Source: Halomonas sp. A11-A
GTDB taxonomy: Bacteria; Pseudomonadota; Gammaproteobacteria; Pseudomonadales; Halomonadaceae
Direction of reading: 5' to 3'
Assembly: GCF_003182195.1 (NCBI RefSeq)
Contig: NZ_QGTM01000002.1
Coordinates: 1-64,000, forward strand
Length of the DNA: 64,000 bases
Position 1 is the first letter of the stretch; each line of letters opens with the position of its first letter. A program made the translations under genes and the position numbers. This document shows positions 16,293-25,467 of this stretch, one piece after another. Below the pieces are notes generated by a model, which saw only the letters and a program-made list of their open reading frames with translations, was not told the origin of the DNA and searched no databases.

Positions 16293-17052
16293 CCGGTTCG
16301 GTCTCCAGGGTCGGTTGGGTCTGATAGAGCTCGGTCAGGTCCAGATCGCTGACCTGCCGGACGGGGCGGTCGAAGGCCAGCTGGCCGCCGTGCAGGCCGA
16401 TCAGCCGCTCGCCGTACTCCCGGGCGAGCTCGATCTGGTGCAGCACGCAGAGCACGGTCATTTTCCGCTCGCGCACCACCGACCAGAGCAGTTCCATCAC
16501 CTCGCGGCCCGCGCGGGGGTCGAGGCTGGCCACCGGCTCGTCGGCCAGCACGATCTCAGCGTCCTGCATCAGCATGCGGGCGATGGCCACGCGCTGCTGC
16601 TGGCCCCCGGTGAGGGTGTCGGTGCGGCGCGCCGCCAGGTGGGCGAGGCCGACCCGCTCCAGGGCCTCCATGGCCGCCTGGCGTGACTGCCGGCTGGCGG
16701 TCAGGGCATGGCTGGCGAGGATGCCGCGGCGCCCCATCAGGCCGAACAGCACGTTCTGCAGCACCGAGAGGTTGCCGACCATGTTGAACTTCTGGAAGAC
16801 ACAGCCGATGCGCTGGCGCAGGGGCCGTAGCTCGCGACGCGATGCCGAGGTGAGGTCGACGCCGGCCAGGCTGAGGCGCCCCGAGGTGGGGCGCTCCAGG
16901 CCGGTCAGGCACTTCATCAGCGTCGACTTGCCGCAGCCGTTATGGCCGAGGATGACCACGCCTTCGCCGGGGCTGACGTCGAACGACAGCCCGTCGAGGG
17001 CGCGGGTCCCGTCCGGATAGACCTTGGTGAGGTTGTCGATGCTTAGCTGCAT
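16249..17052 (-). CDS. phnC: PhnC-like phosphonate/phosphate-ester ABC ATPase
   Basis: This 267-residue ATPase has all its motifs: Walker A GHNGCGKST, Q-loop VFQKFNMV, signature LTGGQQQRVAIARM, Walker B EIVLADEPVASLD and switch histidine CVLHQIELA. FQKFNMVGNLSVLQNVLFG is characteristic of the PhnC branch. It sits between phnD (10 bases upstream) and phnE in the order D-C-E, as in many phosphonate or phosphite import operons. This is the only undamaged gene of the operon, since both partners carry deletions. The last 30 residues (Pro/Glu-rich) are a dispensable tail overlapping phnE. Confidence 0.82.
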   Translation of the reverse strand: MQLSIDNLTKVYPDGTRALDGLSFDVSPGEGVVILGHNGCGKSTLMKCLTGLERPTSGRLSLAGVDLTSASRRELRPLRQRIGCVFQKFNMVGNLSVLQNVLFGLMGRRGILASHALTASRQSRQAAMEALERVGLAHLAARRTDTLTGGQQQRVAIARMLMQDAEIVLADEPVASLDPRAGREVMELLWSVVRERKMTVLCVLHQIELAREYGERLIGLHGGQLAFDRPVRQVSDLDLTELYQTQPTLETEPDEPSVVPTQRPAQA

Positions 17053-17062
17053 GGATGCTCCA

Positions 17063-17792
17063 TCAGTCGGAGAGGCCCAGCAGGGCGTAGGATTCGCGCA
17101 CCATGTCGTAGGCGCTGTCGTCCACCAGCACCATCTCGGCGCCCAGGTACTTGTCGCGCTCGCCCGGAGCGAGGATCGCCTGCAGCAGGCCGTCCGGATC
17201 GTTCATGAAGGCCTCCTGCATCTCGCTGATGCACTCGGCGGAGATGTGCGGGCCGGCCACCATGGGGTCACCCGGCATGTCCTGACCGCGCTCGATGATG
17301 CGGTAGTTCTCCTCGCCGTGCTGGGCAGCGAAGGGGGCAAAGTCGCGCACGCCGGTGCCGACGGCATCCACCTCGCCGGAGGCCAGGGCCTGCATGCGGG
17401 CGCCGTCCAGCAGCGAGATGCGCAGGTCGCGGTCGATGTCCAGGCCGGCCTGGCTCAGCATGTAGCTGGGCATGATGTGCCCGGTGGTGGAGCCGTGGTC
17501 CTTCATGGCCACGTGCTTGCCCTTGAGGTCCTCGAGGCTCTCGATGCCGCTGTCGGTGGGCGCGATGAACACCGAGTAGTACTCGGGGCGCACGATGGCG
17601 GTGATCGGCCTGGTGCCCTCGGCCCGTTCGGCCATCAGCACGTACTCGGAGGGGCCGGCCAGCACGATATCGACCTGTTCGAAGCGCAGTGCGTTGATGG
17701 CGGTGGTGCGGTTGCCCACCGGGAAGAACTCCACCGTCACGCCGAGCCGGGACTCGACCTCGCCGACGAAGCCCTCGTGTGGTCCTGAGCCG
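17063..17792 (-). pseudogene. PhnD-like periplasmic binding protein, 5' end missing
   Basis: About 242 residues of a PhnD-family binding protein are readable, from GFVGEVESRLGVTVEFF through INALRFEQVDIVLAGPSEY and SLEDLKGKHVAMKDHGSTTG to the C-terminus. The signal peptide and first strand, about 50-60 residues, are absent. Upstream the frame stays open but enters sequence antisense to the sirtuin gene and its leader, with no signal peptide and no plausible start. Phosphonate, phosphate ester or phosphite is the family ligand. This is the third gene in 3 kb to have lost its 5' end beside an unrelated neighbour. Confidence 0.72.
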
Positions 17793-17848
17793 GCCGCAGG
17801 TGGTATTTTCAGCCCAGGTAGTTCAGATGCCCCGAGCGGAGAGAGTCG

Positions 17849-18586
17849 ATGGCAGAACAGCGCGCGCCGCATCTGGTGGTGTTCACCGGAGCGGGGATCA
17901 GTGCCGAGAGCGGTATCCAGACCTTCCGCGCCGAGGATGGCCTCTGGGCGGATCATCCGGTGGAGGAGGTGGCAACGCCCGGTGCCTGGCGGCGGGACCC
18001 GGCCCGGGTGCTGGCGTTCTACAATGCGCGCCGCGAGCAGGTGCGCCAGGCGCGCCCCAATGCCGCTCACAAGGCGCTGGCGGCGCTGGAGAAGCAGGGC
18101 TTCCGGGTCAGCATCATCACCCAGAATATCGACGACCTGCATGAGCGGGCCGGCTCCCGCCACGTGCTGCACCTGCACGGCGAGCTTCTCAAGGCGCGCT
18201 CCACGGTGGACCGCCGCATGCACTATCCGCTGCCCCGGGGCGGCATCGAACTGGGCGACATCTGCGACAAGGGCAGCCAGCTGCGGCCCGACGTGGTCTG
18301 GTTCGGCGAGGAGGTGCCCCACTTCGGTGAGGCCTGCGAGCTGGTCAGCGAGGCGGACCTGCTGCTGGTGGTGGGCACCTCGCTTGCCGTGATGCCGGCG
18401 GCCTCGCTGCTGCAGTACGCGCCCTACGACGCCCCCTGCGTGCTGGTGGACCCCGAGGCCGAGGCGCTGGCGCCGCCCGGGGTGACCCGGCTCAGCCAGC
18501 CCGCCGGGAAGGGAGTGCCGGCGCTGGTGCGCCACTGGAAGCGAGAGGGGCGGCTCTGGGTGCCGGAGACGCTGCTGGCCTCCTGA
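17849..18586 (+). CDS. Sirtuin (NAD-dependent protein deacylase), zinc cysteines missing
   Basis: The 245-residue Sir2 protein removes acyl groups from lysine using NAD+. Seen motifs: GAGISAESGIQTFR (NAD pocket), TQNIDDLHE, catalytic His in LHLHGEL, VVWFGE and VGTSLAV. The FYNARR element supplies the Tyr-x-x-Arg pair that in CobB/SIRT5-class enzymes binds succinyl or malonyl carboxylates, so desuccinylase activity is plausible. The zinc-ribbon module is shortened and holds a single Cys (GDICDKG) where most sirtuins have four. The ATG follows GGAGAGAG. Immediately upstream lies the broken phnD; the sirtuin itself looks intact. Confidence 0.88.
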   Translation: MAEQRAPHLVVFTGAGISAESGIQTFRAEDGLWADHPVEEVATPGAWRRDPARVLAFYNARREQVRQARPNAAHKALAALEKQGFRVSIITQNIDDLHERAGSRHVLHLHGELLKARSTVDRRMHYPLPRGGIELGDICDKGSQLRPDVVWFGEEVPHFGEACELVSEADLLLVVGTSLAVMPAASLLQYAPYDAPCVLVDPEAEALAPPGVTRLSQPAGKGVPALVRHWKREGRLWVPETLLAS

Positions 18587-18640
18587 AGGGCGCCGGCGGA
18601 GGTGCTAGAATGCGGCGCCTCTTTCCATGCGGTAGCCGCC

Positions 18641-19459
18641 ATGCAGCACGACAGCCCTGACACCTGTGCCGAGCGTCCTCTGGACGGGGCGCTTTCCCAT
18701 GACCCCGGAACCGGGCTTTCCCATGACCCCGGAACCGGGCTTTCCCATGACCCCGCCACCGGTCATCCGCGGCCGCCGCGGCGCGAGTTCAAGGCCCGGG
18801 GCAGCTTCGTTGCGCGCTGCCCGGGCTGCCACCTGCCCGAGCTCAACTGCCTCTGTCCCTATGCGGTGAGGGCCGAGAGCGAGGCGCGGGTGTGGCTGCT
18901 GACCCACCCCATGGAGCACCACAAGCCCACCAACACCGGGCGGCTGATCCGCGACGTGCTGCCGGACACCGAGGTCTTCACCTGGTATCGCACCGCGCCG
19001 GACGCGCGGCTGCTGGCGCTGCTGGAGGACCCCCGCTACGCCCCCTTCGTGATCTTCCCCGACGACCAGCCGGACTACGCCGAGCGGGTGGTGGGCATCG
19101 ATGCCGTGGCCGAGGCCAAGGCCGCCGGGCGTACGCCGGTCTACGTGCTGCTGGACGGCACCTGGCGCCAGGCGCGGCGCATCTTCCGCAAGAGCCCCTA
19201 CCTCGACCGGCTGCCGGTGCTGCCGCTGCACAGCGAGCGGCTGACCCGCTACCGGCTGCGCAAGCCGGCCTCCGCGGCCCATCTGTGTACCGCCGAGGTG
19301 GCCGCCGAACTGCTGCTCCAGGGGGGCGACGACTCGGCCGCCCAGGCCCTGGACGACTACTTCGACGCCTTCAACGAGAGCTACGCCGCCAGCCGGCGCT
19401 TCGAGAAGATCGAAGCGCCGACGGCGGCGATGCGGCGGCTGCTGGAGCGAAAGGGATAG
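18641..19459 (+). CDS. tapT: DTW-domain tRNA-uridine aminocarboxypropyltransferase (TapT/YfiP-like)
   Basis: This 272-residue enzyme is predicted to transfer the 3-amino-3-carboxypropyl group of S-adenosylmethionine to a uridine of tRNA (acp3U). The CPGCHLPELNCLC cluster near residue 65 and the DTW motif, here LLDGTWRQARRIF, are present, as is the LRKPASAAHLCTAEVAAEL segment of the YfiP branch. E. coli YfiP is about 230 residues. The extra length is an N-terminal tail made by a 24-base tandem repeat (18692-18763) encoding three copies of LSHDPGTG-like octapeptides. The ATG at 18641 is a best guess with no clear ribosome site, and translation could begin later. Confidence 0.82.
   Translation: MQHDSPDTCAERPLDGALSHDPGTGLSHDPGTGLSHDPATGHPRPPRREFKARGSFVARCPGCHLPELNCLCPYAVRAESEARVWLLTHPMEHHKPTNTGRLIRDVLPDTEVFTWYRTAPDARLLALLEDPRYAPFVIFPDDQPDYAERVVGIDAVAEAKAAGRTPVYVLLDGTWRQARRIFRKSPYLDRLPVLPLHSERLTRYRLRKPASAAHLCTAEVAAELLLQGGDDSAAQALDDYFDAFNESYAASRRFEKIEAPTAAMRRLLERKG
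18692..18763 (+). repeat. 24-bp tandem repeat, three copies, inside tapT
   Basis: The unit starts CTTTCCCATGACCCCGG and is 24 bases long. Copies lie at 18692-18715, 18716-18739 and 18740-18763; the first two are identical and the third differs at a few bases near its end. The period is a multiple of three, so copy-number change keeps the frame and only lengthens or shortens the N-terminal tail. Each unit contains an ATG in another frame. Confidence 0.9.
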
Positions 19460-19478
19460 CGCTATAACGCAAAGCTAG

Positions 19479-19577
19479 GGGCGCTGGGGACAAGCCGTAG
19501 AGGAGGTCCTACGCCATGGATGGCGTCGGTAGCGTACATGGAGGTATTCACAGCGCCTCCTCGCAGGCTTGTCGCCA
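19479..19577. repeat. Long palindromic intergenic element (about 98 bp)
   Basis: Outer arms TGGGGACAAGCCGTAGAGGAGG (split 19484-19505) and CCTCCTCGCAGGCTTGTCGCCA (19555-19576) are imperfect complements. Inside lies a second palindrome, ACGCCATGGATGGCGT. It fills the gap between the convergent tapT and traB genes. I recall very similar dispersed palindromes in Halomonas intergenic spaces, so it is probably one copy of a MITE- or BIME-like family. No coding capacity is seen. Confidence 0.6.
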
Positions 19578-19611
19578 GGTCAGCCCCGGGCCTTAGGGGC
19601 TCCTGGCGTGA

Positions 19612-20856
19612 TCAAGGCGAGCTGCCGAACAGGGCGCCGGCGATACGGAAGCCCGCGACCCAGGTGCCGGCGGCGGAGCCCAGGGTGGCCAGCATGAAGA
19701 CCAGCAGGGTGCGCGAGACGCGGTTGCGCCACCAGCCCTTCAGCTCGGTGACGTCGTGGCGCAATGTCGAGAAGTCGCGCACCTTGGGCTTGCGCAGGTA
19801 GAGCTCGACCCCGGCGGCCACGAAGCCGGCTCCGATGGTGGGGTTGAGCGAGGTGAGCGGGGCGGCGAAGAAGGTGGCCGCCACGGTCAGCGGATGCGCC
19901 AGGGCCACCAGGGTGGCCGCCGCCGAGAGCACGCCGTTGATCAGGAACCACTCGCCGACGAGCTGCCAGCCCAGCTCGGTATTGCGCGAGAAGCCGATGG
20001 CGAAGCCGGTCAGCACCAGGACGGTGACCAGCCAGGGTAGCGCTCGCCACAGCTTCGAAGGCGGCGGGGTCTCCTCCAGCGCCTCGCGCTCCGCCGTGGG
20101 CGCCTCGGGCAGCGGCGTCTCGAACTCCTCGGCCATGCCCTTCAGGTGGCCGGCACCGATCACCACCAGCACATTCCGGTAGCGCCCCGGCGGGGCCTCT
20201 TCCGCCAGGCGCAGCACCATGTAGCGGTCGCGCTCGCTGATCAGCGGCGTGTAGAGGGTCTCGGACTCGGCGGCGAACTCGCTGAAGGTGGACTCCAGGA
20301 CATCGCCCTCCTTGAGTCGCTCGATCTCCTCGGCGGAGACGTCCTGGCGCGACAGCACGCTGCCCAGCAGCCCCGAGAACAGCGAGAAGCGCTGCCACCA
20401 GGGGACGTTGTGGTAGATGCGCTTGAGAGTGACGCCCACGTCGCGGTCGATCAGCAGCAGCGGCAGTTCGGCCTGGCGGCTCTCTTCCAGGGCGGCGCGC
20501 ATCTCGGCACCGGGTTCGATGCCCGACTGTTCGGCCACGCGCTGCTGGAAGGCGCCCAGCGCCAGGCTCGCCGCGACCATGCCCGCCTTGCCCTGGCGGA
20601 AGATCTCGAACAGGTCCTGGTTGTTCAGGGCGTCGGGGTTGTCGAGGCTGTGGTGGCGAGAGTCGCACAGCTCGATGGCCACGGCGTCGAATTCGCCGGA
20701 GCGGATCAGGGCGCGCACGTCATCGGCGCTCTCGGCGGAGACGTGGGCGGTGCCCAGCAGGGTGTAGCGGGTCTCGCCGAGCTGGATGACGCGGCGGGGC
20801 CCGCTGGTGGCGAGGTCCGCGCCGGGCTGGATCGCAGTGTCCTGAGGGTCGGTCAT
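19612..20856 (-). CDS. TraB/PrgY-family membrane protein (predicted inactive-type peptidase fold)
   Basis: This is a 414-residue protein of the TraB/PrgY (GumN-related, TIKI-like) family. The soluble N-terminal half carries the motifs YTLLGTAHVSAESADDV (GTAH), AIELCDSRH (ELC-R) and VIGAGHLKGM (GxGH), residues that form the putative metal or active site. The C-terminal 150 residues hold four or so membrane helices (LWRALPWLVTVLVLTGFAIG and following). In Enterococcus the PrgY relative blocks pheromone signalling; the role in Proteobacteria is unknown. The start at 20856 is chosen by family alignment; a GTG at 20895 is possible. It is downstream of trkH but separated by 66 bases. Confidence 0.82.
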   Translation of the reverse strand: MTDPQDTAIQPGADLATSGPRRVIQLGETRYTLLGTAHVSAESADDVRALIRSGEFDAVAIELCDSRHHSLDNPDALNNQDLFEIFRQGKAGMVAASLALGAFQQRVAEQSGIEPGAEMRAALEESRQAELPLLLIDRDVGVTLKRIYHNVPWWQRFSLFSGLLGSVLSRQDVSAEEIERLKEGDVLESTFSEFAAESETLYTPLISERDRYMVLRLAEEAPPGRYRNVLVVIGAGHLKGMAEEFETPLPEAPTAEREALEETPPPSKLWRALPWLVTVLVLTGFAIGFSRNTELGWQLVGEWFLINGVLSAAATLVALAHPLTVAATFFAAPLTSLNPTIGAGFVAAGVELYLRKPKVRDFSTLRHDVTELKGWWRNRVSRTLLVFMLATLGSAAGTWVAGFRIAGALFGSSP

Positions 20857-20922
20857 GGAGGCTCGATCTGAAAGGGTGAGGCGTCGATTATCCACGATGG
20901 ACCCGTGCCGGCCAAATCCGCC

Positions 20923-22371
20923 TCAGCGCCGCCAGAAGGCGGGGGTAAACAGCACCAGCACGGTGAAGATCTCCAGGCGGCCGAGCAGCATGGCGACCAC
21001 CAGGATCCACTTGGCCAGGGTCGGCAGGTCGCCGTAGTGGCCGGAGGCCTCGCCGAGTGCCGGGCCCAGGTTGTTGAGGGCCGAGGCGACGGTGGACCAG
21101 GCGGTGACCTGGTCGACGCCGGTGGCCATCACCCCCACCAGCATCAGGAAGAAGAGCATCACGTAGACCGAGAAGAAGCCCCATACCGCCTGGGCGATGC
21201 CGTCCGGCACGCTCACCTTGCCCACCTTCACGGCGATCACCGCGTTGGGGTGGATCAGGCGCATCACCTCGCGCATCCCCTGCTTGAGGATCAGGATGAT
21301 GCGGATCACCTTCATGCCGCCGCCGGTGGAGCCGGAGCAGCCGCCGACGAAGGCGGCCATGAAGAGCAGGAAGGGCAGCGCCCCCGGCCAGGCCGAGAAG
21401 TCGGCTACGCCGAAGCCGGCGGTGGTGGCCACCGAGACCACCTGGAAGATGCCGTGGCGCAGGCCCCGCTCGGTGCCGTAGGTCTCGGTGAGCCACAGGG
21501 AGACCACGGTGATCACCGCCAGGCCCAGCAGGAAGAGCAGCAGGAAGCGCGCCTCGGGGTCCTGGAAGTAGTGGGTCACGCTGCGCTGGCGCCAGGCCAC
21601 GAAGTGCAGACTGAAGCTCACCGCGGAGACGATCAGGAAGAACATGCAGATCATCTCGATCACGGCGCTGTCGAAGTGGCCGATGCTGCCGTCGTAGGTG
21701 GAGAAGCCGCCGATGGCCACGGTGGAGAAGCTATGGCCCAGGGCGTCGAACCAGTTCATGCCGGCGGCCATGTAGGCCAGCATGCAGGTGACGGTCAGGG
21801 CGGCGTAGATGTACCACAGCGCCTTGGCGGTCTCGGTGATGCGCGGGGTGAGCTTGGAGTCCTTGAGAGGCCCCGGGATCTCGGTGCGGTAGAGGGCCAT
21901 GCCGCCGACGCCGAGCGTCGGCAGGATCGCCACGGCCAGTACCACGATCCCCATGCCGCCCAGCCACTGCAGCTGCTGGCGGTAGTAGCGGATCGACTCA
22001 GGCAGGGTCTCGATGCCGGTGATCACCGTGGCCCCGGTGGTGGTCAGCCCCGAGAAGGACTCGAAGACCGCATCGGTGATGGAGAGCGCCGAGTCGCCGG
22101 TGAGCATCAGCGGCAGCGAGCCGAACAGCGCCAGCACGCTCCAGAACAGGGCGGCGATCAGGAAACCATCGCGGGTGCGTAGCTCCTTGCGGGCGCGGCG
22201 GTTGGGCAGGTACATCAGCGCGCCGGTGGCCACGGTGATGGCGATGGCCACCGCGAAGGCGTCCCACTGGCCGTCGCCGAACAGCAGCGAGATCAGGATC
22301 GGCGGCATCATGGTCAGGCTGAAGAGCATCAGCAGCAGCCCCAGGATGCGCAGGATCATGCGCAGGCTCAT
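20923..22371 (-). CDS. trkH: Trk potassium channel subunit TrkH
   Basis: This is the 482-residue inner-membrane K+ translocating subunit. About ten membrane helices are arranged as four pore repeats, with selectivity-filter signatures such as GLTTTGATV, AIGGFSTYD, VATTAGFGVAD and LNNLGPALGE. It works with the cytoplasmic gating ring TrkA, encoded 13 bases upstream in the same orientation. For a salt-adapted organism this low-affinity uptake is the first response to osmotic upshift. Length and motif set are complete. Confidence 0.95.
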   Translation of the reverse strand: MSLRMILRILGLLLMLFSLTMMPPILISLLFGDGQWDAFAVAIAITVATGALMYLPNRRARKELRTRDGFLIAALFWSVLALFGSLPLMLTGDSALSITDAVFESFSGLTTTGATVITGIETLPESIRYYRQQLQWLGGMGIVVLAVAILPTLGVGGMALYRTEIPGPLKDSKLTPRITETAKALWYIYAALTVTCMLAYMAAGMNWFDALGHSFSTVAIGGFSTYDGSIGHFDSAVIEMICMFFLIVSAVSFSLHFVAWRQRSVTHYFQDPEARFLLLFLLGLAVITVVSLWLTETYGTERGLRHGIFQVVSVATTAGFGVADFSAWPGALPFLLFMAAFVGGCSGSTGGGMKVIRIILILKQGMREVMRLIHPNAVIAVKVGKVSVPDGIAQAVWGFFSVYVMLFFLMLVGVMATGVDQVTAWSTVASALNNLGPALGEASGHYGDLPTLAKWILVVAMLLGRLEIFTVLVLFTPAFWRR

Positions 22372-22384
22372 CGATGACTCCCCG

Positions 22385-23758
22385 TCAGAAGAAGGTCAGG
22401 CCGACCTGGAACAGCCGCTCCACGTCGCGGATGCGGCGCTTGTCGATCACGAACAGGATCAGGTGGTCGCCGGACTCCACCACCACGTCGTCGTGGGCGA
22501 TCAGCACCTCCTTGCCGCGCACAATGGCGCCGATGGTGGTGCCCCGGGGCAGCTCGATCTCGCCGATGGCACGGCCCACCACCTTCGAGGACTGGGTATC
22601 GCCGTGGGCGATCGCCTCGATGGCCTCCGCCGCGCCGCGGCGCAGGGAGTGGACGTTGACGAAATCGCCGCGTCGCACGTGGGTCAGCAGGCTGCCGATG
22701 GTGGCCTGCTGGGGCGAGATGGCGATGTCGATCTCGCCGCCCTGGACCAGGTCCACGTAGGCGGCGTTGTTGATCAGCGTCAGCACCTTCTTGGCGCCCA
22801 TGCGCTTGGCCAGCATCGACGACATGATGTTGACCTCGTCGTCGTTGGTCAGCGCACAGAAGATGTCGCACTCCTCGATGTTCTCCTCCTCCAGCAGCCG
22901 CTTGCTGGTGGCGCTGCCGTGCAGCACCACGGTGCGGTCGAGGCGTTCGGAGAGCACCGTGCAGCGCTCCAGGTTGTGCTCGATGATCTTCACCTGGTGG
23001 CTGTGCTCCAGGTGCTCGGCGAGGCGCTCGCCGATGTTGCCGCCGCCAGCGATCACCACCCGGCGGAAGTCGCGGTCGAGGCGGCGCAGTTCGCTCATCA
23101 CCGCGCGGATGTCGCGGCGGGCGGCGATGAAGAAGACCTCGTCGTCGGCCTCGATCACGGTGTCGCCGCGCGGGATGATCGGCCGGTTGCGGCGGTAGAT
23201 GGCCGCGACCCGGGTATCCACGCTGGGCATGTGGCGGCGCAGGAAGGCGAGATCCTGACCCACCAGGGGGCCGCCGTAGATCGCCTTGACCGCGACGAGC
23301 TGGACCAGGCCGCCGGCGAACTCCAGCACCTGCAGGGCGCCGGGGTGCTCGATCAGCCGGCGGATATGGTCGGTGACCACCTGCTCGGGGCTGATCAGCA
23401 CGTCGATGGGCACCGCCTCGTGGGCGAAGAGCCCCTTGCGGGTCAGGTAGGCGGTGGCGCGCACCCGGGCGATCTTGGTGGGGGTGCGAAAGAGGGTGTG
23501 GGCGACCTGGCAGGCGATCATGTTGACCTCGTCCTGGCTGGTCACCGCGATCAGCATGTCGGCGTCCTCGCAGCCCGCCTGGCGCAGCACCATGGGGTAG
23601 GAGCCGGGCCCCACCACGGTGCGGATGTCGAGCTTGGTGTGCAGCTCGCGCAGCTTGTCACCGTCGGTGTCCACCACGGTGATGTCGTTCTCCTCCCGGG
23701 CCAGGTGTTCGGCCAGGGTGCCGCCGACCTGGCCGGCGCCGAGGATGATGATCTTCAT
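22385..23758 (-). CDS. trkA: Trk potassium uptake regulator TrkA
   Basis: The 457-residue cytoplasmic protein contains two RCK modules. Each has an N-terminal Rossmann fold for NAD(H) ([15 protein letters not shown] at the start; [16 protein letters not shown] near residue 233) and a C-terminal RCK_C ligand domain (about 140-220 and 370-455). It gates TrkH in response to nucleotides. trkH follows 13 bases downstream. The neighbourhood def-fmt-rsmB-trkA is the usual gammaproteobacterial order, here with a dodecin gene inserted. Confidence 0.95.
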   Translation of the reverse strand: MKIIILGAGQVGGTLAEHLAREENDITVVDTDGDKLRELHTKLDIRTVVGPGSYPMVLRQAGCEDADMLIAVTSQDEVNMIACQVAHTLFRTPTKIARVRATAYLTRKGLFAHEAVPIDVLISPEQVVTDHIRRLIEHPGALQVLEFAGGLVQLVAVKAIYGGPLVGQDLAFLRRHMPSVDTRVAAIYRRNRPIIPRGDTVIEADDEVFFIAARRDIRAVMSELRRLDRDFRRVVIAGGGNIGERLAEHLEHSHQVKIIEHNLERCTVLSERLDRTVVLHGSATSKRLLEEENIEECDIFCALTNDDEVNIMSSMLAKRMGAKKVLTLINNAAYVDLVQGGEIDIAISPQQATIGSLLTHVRRGDFVNVHSLRRGAAEAIEAIAHGDTQSSKVVGRAIGEIELPRGTTIGAIVRGKEVLIAHDDVVVESGDHLILFVIDKRRIRDVERLFQVGLTFF

Positions 23759-23858
23759 GGAGTCTGATGTCCGCTGGCAGCGAGCGCGGCGCCTCTTGTG
23801 CGCCGCAACAGGATGGCGGCAAGCCTAAACCAGCCGCGGGGAGAAGAACAGCACGCCA

Positions 23859-24065
23859 TCAGTCGAGGGTGAAGCCGACCTTGATGGTGACCTGCCAGTG
23901 GGCCACGCGGCCGTTTTCCAGATGGCCGCGGGTATCGATGACCTCGAACCAGCGCATGCCGTGCAGGGTCTCGCCGGCCTTGGCGATGGCGCTCTCGATG
24001 GCCTGCTGAATGCCCTCCTCGGAGGAACCGGTCAGCTCGATATGCTTGTAGGTATGGGTGCTCAT
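23859..24065 (-). CDS. Dodecin
   Basis: This is a 68-residue flavin-binding protein of the dodecin family, a small beta-alpha-beta-beta protein that forms hollow dodecamers storing or buffering FMN/riboflavin. Seen: [34 protein letters not shown] and the C-terminal strand [14 protein letters not shown]; the central Trp (MRWFEV) stacks against the flavin. AGGAGG sits just before the ATG. It lies between rsmB and trkA on the same strand. Confidence 0.93.
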   Translation of the reverse strand: MSTHTYKHIELTGSSEEGIQQAIESAIAKAGETLHGMRWFEVIDTRGHLENGRVAHWQVTIKVGFTLD

Positions 24066-24096
24066 GATGCCTCCTGCGCGGGTGGTGGTCGGCCGC

Positions 24097-25467
24097 TCAC
24101 TGCGGCCGTTTCTTCAGTCTGGCATAGAAGAAGCCGTCGTGGCTGTCGATCTCCGGCAGCAGCTGGCGCCCGGCCCCCGCCGGTCGTCCCCAGGCCACGT
24201 CACCGGGGGTAGTGATCTCCGCGTCCGGGGTGCGCGAGAGGAAGGCGGCGATCTGGTCGCTGTTCTCCTCCGGCAGCACCGAACAGGTGGCGTAGAGCAG
24301 GGTGCCGCCTTCGCGCAGCAGCGGCCAGAGGTTGTCGAGCAGGCGGGTCTGCAGGGCGGCCAGGGCCGGAATGTCGCTGGGGCGGCGCAGACGCTTGATG
24401 TCGGGGTGGCGACGGATCACGCCGCTGCCGGAGCAGGGGGCGTCGAGCAGGATGGCATCGAAGGGCGCGCCGTCCCACCAGTCGCGGGCGGTGGCATCGC
24501 CGTGGGCCAGGCGCGCCTCCAGGCCGAGCCGGCCCAGGGCGTCCTCGACCCGAGCCAGGCGTTCGGCGTCGCTGTCCACCGCATGCATCTCGATGTCGAA
24601 CAGCTCCAGCAGGTGGCTGGTCTTGCCCCCCGGGGCGCAGCAGGCGTCCAGTACCCGGGCGCCGGGACGCGGCGCCAGGGCCGGGCCGAGCAGCACGCTG
24701 GTGAGCTGGGCGGCCTCGTCCTGGACGCTGACGAGGCCCTCGGCGAAGCCCGGCAGCAGCTGGACGTCGCAGGGCGTCTCCAGGGTGATGCCGTCCGGGG
24801 CGTGCAGGCAGAGCCTCGCCTGGATGCCGGCCGCGGCCAGCCGGTCCAGGTAGGCCTCGCGGTCGCCGTGGCGGCGGTTGACACGCAGCGTCATGGGCCC
24901 TGGGGCGTTATTGGCGTCGCAGATGGCGCGCCAGTCATCGGGCCAGGCCTGGCGCAGTGCCTTGAGCAGCCACTTGGGGTGGAGCATCGCCACCGCCGGG
25001 TCGCGGTCCACCTCGGCCTGGAGCTCGGCGGCCTCGCGCTGCAGGCGGCGCAGGCAGCCATTGAGCACCCGGGTGGCCCACTCCTTGCCAAGCAGGCGGG
25101 CCGCCCCGGCGGTCTCGCCCACCGCGGCGTGGGCCGGGATGCGCAGGTAGAGCTGCTGGTGGATGCCCAGCAGCAGCAGCGCCTGGACGTCGGCATCGCG
25201 CACCTTGAAGGACTTGACCAGCAGCTTGGCGGCCAGCGCCTCGAGACGCGGCAGGGTGCGGCAGGCGCCGTAGCAGAGCGCCTTGAACAGGGCGCGATCA
25301 CGGGCCACCACCTGGTGGTCGTCGAGGCCGCTGAGCGACCCCTTGCCGGTGATCACCGGCACCAGGGCGCGGGCCGCAGCGGCGCGTACCGCCAGGCCGC
25401 CGTCGTTCTCCAGTCCGCGCTTGCGCTGGCGCTGTTCGCGGGGCCGCTGCTCGGGGGGCTGGCTCAT
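24097..25467 (-). CDS. rsmB: 16S rRNA (cytosine-967-C5)-methyltransferase RsmB
   Basis: The 456-residue enzyme methylates C967 of 16S rRNA using S-adenosylmethionine. The N-terminal 150 residues are the NusB-like RNA-binding helices. The catalytic domain shows [15 protein letters not shown] (SAM site), [17 protein letters not shown] (motif IV Cys) and [11 protein letters not shown] (motif VI Cys, the nucleophile). The start overlaps fmt by four bases (ATGA). It is slightly longer than E. coli RsmB (429) owing to a charged N-terminal tail. Confidence 0.95.
   Translation of the reverse strand: MSQPPEQRPREQRQRKRGLENDGGLAVRAAAARALVPVITGKGSLSGLDDHQVVARDRALFKALCYGACRTLPRLEALAAKLLVKSFKVRDADVQALLLLGIHQQLYLRIPAHAAVGETAGAARLLGKEWATRVLNGCLRRLQREAAELQAEVDRDPAVAMLHPKWLLKALRQAWPDDWRAICDANNAPGPMTLRVNRRHGDREAYLDRLAAAGIQARLCLHAPDGITLETPCDVQLLPGFAEGLVSVQDEAAQLTSVLLGPALAPRPGARVLDACCAPGGKTSHLLELFDIEMHAVDSDAERLARVEDALGRLGLEARLAHGDATARDWWDGAPFDAILLDAPCSGSGVIRRHPDIKRLRRPSDIPALAALQTRLLDNLWPLLREGGTLLYATCSVLPEENSDQIAAFLSRTPDAEITTPGDVAWGRPAGAGRQLLPEIDSHDGFFYARLKKRPQ

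Noticed and set aside
17063..18535. A 490-codon minus-strand frame that would give PhnD a long N-terminal extension
   Set aside because: The extension is antisense to the intact sirtuin gene and has no signal peptide. It is open only because of base composition.
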